Positions 36,809-41,485 of a DNA stretch of 41,485 nt are shown here, piece by piece. The first letter of the stretch is position 1. The number at the start of each line of letters is the position of its first letter. Source of the DNA: Clostridium sp. (GTDB taxonomy: Bacteria; Bacillota; Clostridia; Acetivibrionales; Acetivibrionaceae). The notes beneath the pieces are model-generated. The model saw only the letters and a list, made by a program, of their open reading frames with translations, had not been told where the DNA came from and searched no databases. The stretch covers positions 1 to 41,485 of the forward strand of contig JAAYTS010000075.1 in assembly GCA_012517995.1 (NCBI GenBank). Reading direction: 5' to 3'. A program made the position numbers and the translations under genes.

Positions 36809-38617
36809 TTGAAACATTTTAAAAACATGAGTTTTTATATAGTATTGCTTATAATACTTATGTTAGTTCTCATATTTTTCCAAAGTGGCGGAAAGCCCGA
36901 TGATATGTATTATTCTGAACTTTTGCTGCAAATTCAAAAGGGAAATGTAGAGAAAATTGAGCTTGAGGGAAATGCAGCTACGGTGGTACTGAAAGATGAA
37001 GAAAACAAAATCCGCACAGTATATATACCTGATGTTCACCTATTTTCTTTGCAAGTAGAGGAATATTATACCCAAGAAGACGGATTTGTATATATTTTCA
37101 AAGAACCCTCAACACCCCCATGGTGGGTAGCTATGATACCTACATTAGGTTTAATAGTTATAGTGGTGTTGTTTTGGATTTTCTTTCTCCAACAGTCCCA
37201 GGGTGGGGGAGGAAACAGGGTTATGTCTTTTGGTAAAAGCAGGGCAAAGATGACCATTGATGATAAAAAGAAAGTCAACTTTAATGATGTGGCAGGTGCA
37301 AAGGAAGAAAAAGAAGAACTACAGGAAATTGTAGAGTTTCTAAAAAACCCCAAAAAGTTTGTTGAATTAGGAGCTAGAATTCCTAAGGGAGTTCTATTGG
37401 TAGGACCTCCGGGGACAGGTAAGACTTTGTTGGCAAAGGCAGTATCCGGTGAGGCAGGAGTTCCTTTTTTCAGCATAAGTGGTTCTGATTTTGTAGAAAT
37501 GTTTGTAGGTGTTGGTGCATCAAGGGTAAGAGACCTTTTTGAACAGGCTAAAAAGAATTCACCATGTATTATTTTTATAGATGAGATTGATGCTGTTGGA
37601 AGACATCGTGGAGCAGGACTTGGAGGCGGACATGATGAGCGTGAGCAAACGCTAAACCAATTGCTTGTTGAGATGGACGGCTTTGGTGTAAATGAAGGTG
37701 TAATCATCCTAGCCGCAACAAACAGACCTGATATTTTAGACCCTGCCTTATTGCGACCAGGAAGATTTGACAGACGAGTTGTGGTAGGTTTACCAGACAT
37801 TAAAGGAAGGGAAGAAATATTAAGAGTTCATGCAAGAGGTAAGCCATTATCTGAAGATGTAAGGCTGGATGAACTGGCAAAAAGTACACCAGGCTTTACA
37901 GGTGCAGATTTAGAAAATCTTCTCAATGAGGCTGCCCTGCTTGCTGCAAGAGCTGAAAAGACAAAAATAAGCATGGAAGAAATTAAAGAAGCCGTATTTA
38001 AAGTTGTTGTAGGACCTGAAAAGAAGAGCAGGGTTATGACTGATAAGGAAAAGAAACTTACAGCATACCATGAAGCAGGTCATGCCATGGCAGTAAAATA
38101 TGTGTCTACCACTGACAGGGTGGATAGAATATCAATAATACCTTCAGGTATGGCAGGTGGTTTTACAGCTTATAAACCTGATGAAGATAAAAATTACGAT
38201 ACAAAATCCCACCTGTTGGAAAATATAATTGTTGCATTAGGTGGAAGGGCTGCAGAACAGCTTGTACTTGGTGAAATAAGCACAGGAGCCTACCAAGACT
38301 TGAAGAAGGCAAATGGGATTGCCAGAAGTATGATAACCAAGTACGGAATGAGTGAAAATCTTGGAAATTTAGTTTTTGGAAATGAAAGTGATGAAGTGTT
38401 TATTGGAAGGGATTTTGCACAGGCAAGAAATTACAGTGAAGAAATAGCAGCACAAATTGACAGGGAAGTTAAACACATAATAGATAGCTGTTATGACAGG
38501 ATAATGAAAATATTAAAGGAAAATATAAACAAATTACATGCTGTAGCAAATACATTAATAGAAAAAGAAAAAATTGACGGGCATGAATTTGAAGAACTTA
38601 TTAGCAGCACAACATAA
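36809..38617 (+). CDS. ftsH: ATP-dependent zinc metalloprotease FtsH
   Basis: FtsH degrades misassembled membrane proteins and some regulators. The 602-aa protein has two membrane helices (about 8-25 and 109-128) flanking a small external domain. The AAA motor has Walker A GPPGTGKT (199-206), pore loop MFVGVG (231-236), Walker B IIFIDE (254-259) and the second region of homology around [19 protein letters not shown]. The peptidase domain has zinc motif HEAGH (421-425) and Asp497 as the third ligand. It starts at TTG 36809 behind AAGGAGGGAG. A TATAAT at 36766-36771 may be its own -10, but the -35 is weak. Confidence 0.97.
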   Translation: MKHFKNMSFYIVLLIILMLVLIFFQSGGKPDDMYYSELLLQIQKGNVEKIELEGNAATVVLKDEENKIRTVYIPDVHLFSLQVEEYYTQEDGFVYIFKEPSTPPWWVAMIPTLGLIVIVVLFWIFFLQQSQGGGGNRVMSFGKSRAKMTIDDKKKVNFNDVAGAKEEKEELQEIVEFLKNPKKFVELGARIPKGVLLVGPPGTGKTLLAKAVSGEAGVPFFSISGSDFVEMFVGVGASRVRDLFEQAKKNSPCIIFIDEIDAVGRHRGAGLGGGHDEREQTLNQLLVEMDGFGVNEGVIILAATNRPDILDPALLRPGRFDRRVVVGLPDIKGREEILRVHARGKPLSEDVRLDELAKSTPGFTGADLENLLNEAALLAARAEKTKISMEEIKEAVFKVVVGPEKKSRVMTDKEKKLTAYHEAGHAMAVKYVSTTDRVDRISIIPSGMAGGFTAYKPDEDKNYDTKSHLLENIIVALGGRAAEQLVLGEISTGAYQDLKKANGIARSMITKYGMSENLGNLVFGNESDEVFIGRDFAQARNYSEEIAAQIDREVKHIIDSCYDRIMKILKENINKLHAVANTLIEKEKIDGHEFEELISSTT

Positions 38618-38629
38618 TTTAAAAACATC

Positions 38630-38658
38630 TTGACTAAACAAAGTGGATATGATAAATT
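38630..38658 (+). promoter_or_regulatory. Promoter of the SAM riboswitch-metK unit
   Basis: TTGACT (38630-38635), a 17-base spacer and TAAATT (38653-38658) preceded by TGA form a SigA-type extended promoter about 30 bases before the aptamer. Confidence 0.6.
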
Positions 38659-38688
38659 ATCCATTGTAAAAAAATATAGTTTGTAAAC

Positions 38689-38833
38689 CTTATCACGAGA
38701 GGTGGAGGGAATGGGCCCAATGAAACCCGGCAACCGGACCTATGGTATCACGGTGCCAATTCCTACAGGGCAAAAGTCCTGAAAGATGAGGAGTAATAAT
38801 TAATCCTCTTTTTAAAAGAAAAGAGGTTTTTTT
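38689..38833 (+). promoter_or_regulatory. SAM-I (S-box) riboswitch with terminator, controlling metK
   Basis: The S-box core is plain: TATCACGAGAGGTGGAGGGA, then AATGAAACCCGGCAACC, GGTGCCAATTCC and GAAAGATGAG. P1 pairs CTTATC (38689-38694) with GATGAG (38785-38790). An 8-bp terminator stem (38805-38812 with 38819-38826) is followed by seven Ts (38827-38833). GAGGA (38788-38792) can instead pair with TCCTC (38804-38808), which would be the antiterminator. So high SAM stabilises P1 and stops transcription before metK, and low SAM allows it. The sequence to the metK start holds nothing else. Confidence 0.95.
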
Positions 38834-38914
38834 ATGGCAACTTTGTTAAGAAACTGTGTGAAAGGGTATTTTAAAATAGTGTGGGGTAGGACACTTAAAT
38901 AAGGAGGTTTTGAA

Positions 38915-40108
38915 ATGGCAAGAAAATTATTTACGTCTGAGTCTGTTACTGAAGGACATCCGGACAAAATATGTGATCAGATATCTGATGCAGTTTTAGA
39001 TGCAATTTATTCTCAGGATCCTATGGCAAGGGTAGCTTGTGAGACAGCTGTTACAACTGGGCTAGTTCTTGTTTCTGGCGAGATTACAACCAGCTGCTAT
39101 GTTGATATACCTAAGATTGTAAGACAAACAATAAAAGATATTGGGTATGACAGAGCAAAGTTTGGATTTGATGGAGATACATGTGCTGTTTTGACGGCAA
39201 TAGACGAACAATCACCTGATATTGCAATGGGTGTTGATAAAGCTTTAGAGGCTAAAACAGGAGAAATGTCAGAAGAAGAAATTGAAGCAATTGGTGCAGG
39301 TGACCAGGGAATGATGTTTGGATATGCTTGTGACGAAACTCCAGAGTTAATGCCTATGCCAATTTCTTTAGCACATAAACTTACAAAAAAACTTACTGAT
39401 GTGAGAAAAGAAGGTATACTTAAATATTTAAGACCTGATGGAAAGTCACAGGTGACTGTTGAGTACCAAGGGGACAAGCCAGTAAGAGTGGATGCTGTGG
39501 TTATTTCCACTCAGCACAGTGAAGATGTGGATTTAGATACAATAAAAAAAGACATTATTGAACATGTTATAAAGCCTGTAATACCTTCTAATTTAATAGA
39601 TGATAATACTAAAATTTATATTAACCCAACAGGCAGATTTGTTGTAGGTGGACCACAAGGGGATGCAGGTCTTACTGGAAGAAAGATAATTGTGGATACT
39701 TATGGTGGTTTTGCAAGACATGGGGGAGGCGCTTTTTCAGGAAAGGATCCCACAAAGGTTGACCGTTCAGCAACATATGCAGCACGTTATGTTGCAAAAA
39801 ACGTAGTGGCAGCAGGACTTGCTACAAGATGTGAAGTTCAGTTAGCTTATGCAATAGGTGTTGCAAGGCCTGTATCAGTAAGAGTTGATACTTTTGGAAC
39901 AGCTGCTATAGATGAAGAAAAAATTGAACAATTAATTGAAAAGCATTTTGACTTAAGACCAGCAGGTATAATAAAAACACTGGATTTACGCAGACCTATA
40001 TACAGGCAAACGGCAGCATACGGACATTTTGGAAGAACAGATTTAGACCTGCCTTGGGAAAGAACAGATAAGGCAGATGAACTGCGAAAAGAAGCAGCAA
40101 AAATTTAG
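38915..40108 (+). CDS. metK: S-adenosylmethionine synthetase
   Basis: MetK makes SAM from methionine and ATP. The 397-aa protein has all the family signatures: [15 protein letters not shown] (His15), the [12 protein letters not shown] loop (127-138), [18 protein letters not shown] (261-278) with the second phosphate-binding loop, and [12 protein letters not shown]. The ATG 38915 follows AAGGAGG. It is the only gene under the SAM-I riboswitch just upstream, so end-product control is direct. A terminator closes the unit. Confidence 0.97.
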   Translation: MARKLFTSESVTEGHPDKICDQISDAVLDAIYSQDPMARVACETAVTTGLVLVSGEITTSCYVDIPKIVRQTIKDIGYDRAKFGFDGDTCAVLTAIDEQSPDIAMGVDKALEAKTGEMSEEEIEAIGAGDQGMMFGYACDETPELMPMPISLAHKLTKKLTDVRKEGILKYLRPDGKSQVTVEYQGDKPVRVDAVVISTQHSEDVDLDTIKKDIIEHVIKPVIPSNLIDDNTKIYINPTGRFVVGGPQGDAGLTGRKIIVDTYGGFARHGGGAFSGKDPTKVDRSATYAARYVAKNVVAAGLATRCEVQLAYAIGVARPVSVRVDTFGTAAIDEEKIEQLIEKHFDLRPAGIIKTLDLRRPIYRQTAAYGHFGRTDLDLPWERTDKADELRKEAAKI

Positions 40109-40127
40109 TATATTCAAAATATAAGGG

Positions 40128-40173
40128 AAAAAGTTTCTTCTTGCTTTTAAAAAAAAGGGAGAAGAAACTTTTT
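40128..40173. terminator. Bidirectional terminator after metK
   Basis: AAAAAGTTTCTTCT (40128-40141) pairs perfectly with AGAAGAAACTTTTT (40160-40173), with more Ts following. It serves metK and, through the A tract, the convergent small gene that ends at 40175. Confidence 0.85.
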
Positions 40174-40174
40174 T

Positions 40175-40549
40175 TTATAAGGCTTCCCACTCTCCTTTTT
40201 CTTCAAAAGAGTTAAAAATGATATCTTTTTCAGTTTTTCTTAATACCTCTAAACAGGGATAATCTATTTCTAGTTTTTGCAATATCTCCAATGTATCGTC
40301 TTTAGATCCCATGTCTAATATAGTGAGTTTTCCTCCTGGCATAAGTTTTCTTATGAAATTTCTAGGAAGAACATTTCTAAGTACTCCTTCAATTGCATCT
40401 CCTTGATTTTTAACTATCAGTACAAGTTTAATCATGGAGTTTTGGTATTTTGATTTATTTTTAATTGTTAAAATCAGATCGTAGATAATTGTAAGAAATC
40501 CATATGTAGCAAGGATGACCATTATAAACTCAAAAACTTTTTGGCTCAA
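40175..40549 (-). CDS. Small membrane-anchored protein resembling a truncated family 2 glycosyltransferase
   Basis: The 124-aa protein has one N-terminal membrane helix (about 6-28). A short alpha/beta region (about 40-105) follows, with IKLVLIVKNQGDAIEGVL, then ILDMGSKDDTLEIL and CLEVL. This pattern copies the first two strands of a GT-A glycosyltransferase, where LDDGSTDxT is the nucleotide-sugar motif. The protein stops long before a catalytic domain would be complete, so enzymatic function is doubtful. The start is TTG 40549 behind AGGAG. It could be a domain-only protein with a scaffold role or a decayed gene. I do not recognise a named family. Confidence 0.7.
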   Translation of the reverse strand: MSQKVFEFIMVILATYGFLTIIYDLILTIKNKSKYQNSMIKLVLIVKNQGDAIEGVLRNVLPRNFIRKLMPGGKLTILDMGSKDDTLEILQKLEIDYPCLEVLRKTEKDIIFNSFEEKGEWEAL

Positions 40550-40664
40550 AATCTACTCCTCCCCCAGTAAATATAGTTTTAGTTAGTATATGAATTTTAG
40601 TTAACAGTTGTTACTTAGTATAGAGATTGGATTTACTTTAAAAATAAAAATATCTAAATAAATG

Positions 40665-40692
40665 TTGATAAAAAAATAAAATGTGTTATAAT
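40665..40692 (+). promoter_or_regulatory. Promoter of the AAA ATPase gene
   Basis: TTGATA (40665-40670), a 16-base spacer and TATAAT (40687-40692) with TGT before it form an extended -10 promoter. A second TATAAT at 40709-40714 lies inside the next palindrome. Confidence 0.65.
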
Positions 40693-40721
40693 TTATAACA
40701 CAAATGCATATAATATATGCA
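40683..40721 (+). promoter_or_regulatory. Two adjacent palindromes over the ATPase promoter (candidate operators)
   Basis: GTGTTATA-ATT-TATAACAC (40683-40701) is a perfect inverted repeat with 8-base arms covering the -10. TGCATATA-A-TATATGCA (40705-40721) is a second perfect one with 8-base arms and one central base, over the expected transcription start. Their centres are 21 bases apart, two helical turns. The arrangement suggests control by a dimeric repressor whose gene is not in the window. Confidence 0.6.
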
Positions 40722-40741
40722 AAACATAGAGGAGTGATGAA

Positions 40742-41485
40742 ATGTTTACACGTGTGAAAATTAAAAATTATAAATCCCTCATTAATTTGGATGTTGATTT
40801 ATCTGCTAAGAAAAAGCAACCAAAACCTTTAGTTGTTATATATGGTGAAAACGGAGTGGGAAAATCCAATTTTGCCACAGCATTTTGTACTTTATGCGAG
40901 TCTTTAAGAACTATGCTGGCAAGGACAAAATTACAAAAGCTTATAGACAAGGATAAATTAGAAGGTTTAATATATGATGAAGAATTCATAAAATTTATTG
41001 CTGAAAATTTAAAAGATACTGAGTCGATTATTAAAAGTTGCAAGACAATTAATTCTACTGAAAACATGTCTCTTGAGTTTGAATTTGTAATTGAAGGCAG
41101 ACAAGGAAGATACCTTATAGAGTATGATGACAGCAAAATTGTTCATGAAAAATTAGAATATGTATTAAATAAGAATAGGACTTTGTTTTTTGAAATAGCT
41201 GAAGATAAAATCAAGATTAATGAAAAAATATTTACAGATGGTGAGTACTTAAAATATTTCTATGATTTGTTAGAAAAATATAACGGCAAGCATAGTTTTT
41301 TGTCAATTCTCATGTTTGAAGATGAAGGTAAGGCTGATGGATATGTTATACAGAGGATTAGTGAGCGTCTTTATGAAGTGCTACTATCATTTATGCTGAT
41401 GTCTGTTCGTGTAAAATCCGCATTCGGTTTAGAAAGAGGCTTTGGTGCTAGTTGTTATAAGGTATTTAAAAATCTTGGTGAAGGA
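40742..41485 (+). CDS. AAA family ATPase, N-terminal part (cut by the window end)
   Basis: The frame is open from ATG 40742, behind GAGGAGTGATG, through 248 codons to the end of the window. The N-terminus MFTRVKIKNYKSLINLDVDL and Walker A GENGVGKSN (about 35-43) identify an ABC/SMC-like 'AAA_15/AAA_21' ATPase, the fold used by OLD nucleases, RecF and many phage-defence ATPases. Walker B and any effector domain lie beyond the edge. The rest seen here is helical and charged. Role unknown; defence is one possibility because such ATPases often sit in accessory loci with a partner nuclease, but the partner is not visible. Confidence 0.82.
   Translation, partial: MFTRVKIKNYKSLINLDVDLSAKKKQPKPLVVIYGENGVGKSNFATAFCTLCESLRTMLARTKLQKLIDKDKLEGLIYDEEFIKFIAENLKDTESIIKSCKTINSTENMSLEFEFVIEGRQGRYLIEYDDSKIVHEKLEYVLNKNRTLFFEIAEDKIKINEKIFTDGEYLKYFYDLLEKYNGKHSFLSILMFEDEGKADGYVIQRISERLYEVLLSFMLMSVRVKSAFGLERGFGASCYKVFKNLGEG

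Noticed and set aside
37066..37800. Open frame of 244 codons on the minus strand inside ftsH
   Set aside because: It is the antisense shadow of the AAA motor coding sequence, with no ribosome site and a composition (many Ser, Pro, Thr) typical of reversed coding sequence.
39097..39510. Minus-strand frame of 137 codons inside metK
   Set aside because: Antisense shadow of metK with no start signal; metK is unambiguous.
1..41485. CRISPR arrays, insertion sequences, prophage or integrative elements
   Set aside because: I found no regularly spaced repeats, transposase or integrase genes, or att-like duplications at the two tRNA genes.

Overview
The window reads as the chromosome of an AT-rich, Gram-positive clostridium. 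Shine-Dalgarno sequences are strong, TTG and GTG starts are common, many promoters carry a TGn-extended -10, and the proteins are typically clostridial. A SigI-type sigma factor, a glycogen branching enzyme and a V/A-type ATPase operon would suit the Acetivibrio / 'Clostridium cluster III' group, but the species assignment is inference. Almost everything here is core genome. I see no insertion sequence, prophage, CRISPR array or obvious genomic island. The most accessory-looking part is the right edge.

Layout. 1-3.4 kb: the end of ilvC, then leuA and cimA (branched-chain amino acid / citramalate route). 3.4-6.5 kb: an orphan sigI converging on glgB. 6.9-9.3 kb: nagA converging on a membrane GAF-GGDEF diguanylate cyclase. 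9.8-10.9 kb: rpsF-ssb-rpsR behind a structured leader. 11-15.8 kb: a YihY/BrkB membrane protein, galU, and a large secreted phosphodiester-glycosidase-like protein with Ig-like repeats and a decayed phosphatase-like tail. 16.1-19.8 kb: tRNA-Pro(TGG), tRNA-Thr(TGT), an unrecognised protein with three apparent zinc ribbons, rho with a long charged insertion, and rpmE. 19.9-20.05 kb: a compact orphan transcription unit that looks like a small RNA gene.

20.2-29.0 kb: a complete nine-gene V/A-type ATPase operon on the minus strand (H-I-K-E-C-F-A-B-D). Its K subunit carries the full set of residues that bind Na+ in the Enterococcus hirae enzyme. 29.3-38.6 kb, plus strand: pheA, a MazG-like gene, gdpP, rplI, dnaB, tilS, hpt and ftsH. 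This covers phenylalanine synthesis, c-di-AMP turnover, ribosome, replication, tRNA modification, purine salvage and membrane proteolysis. 38.6-40.1 kb: a SAM-I riboswitch with its terminator, controlling metK. 40.2-40.5 kb: a short membrane-anchored glycosyltransferase-like gene. 40.7 kb to the end: the first 248 codons of an AAA ATPase of the SMC/OLD-like kind, whose promoter is covered by two adjacent perfect palindromes.

Candidates for something undescribed are the orphan small RNA at 19978-20045, the palindrome-controlled ATPase at the right edge, the three-zinc-ribbon protein beside rho, and the C-terminal part of the secreted glycosidase. None can be shown to be a new system from this sequence alone.
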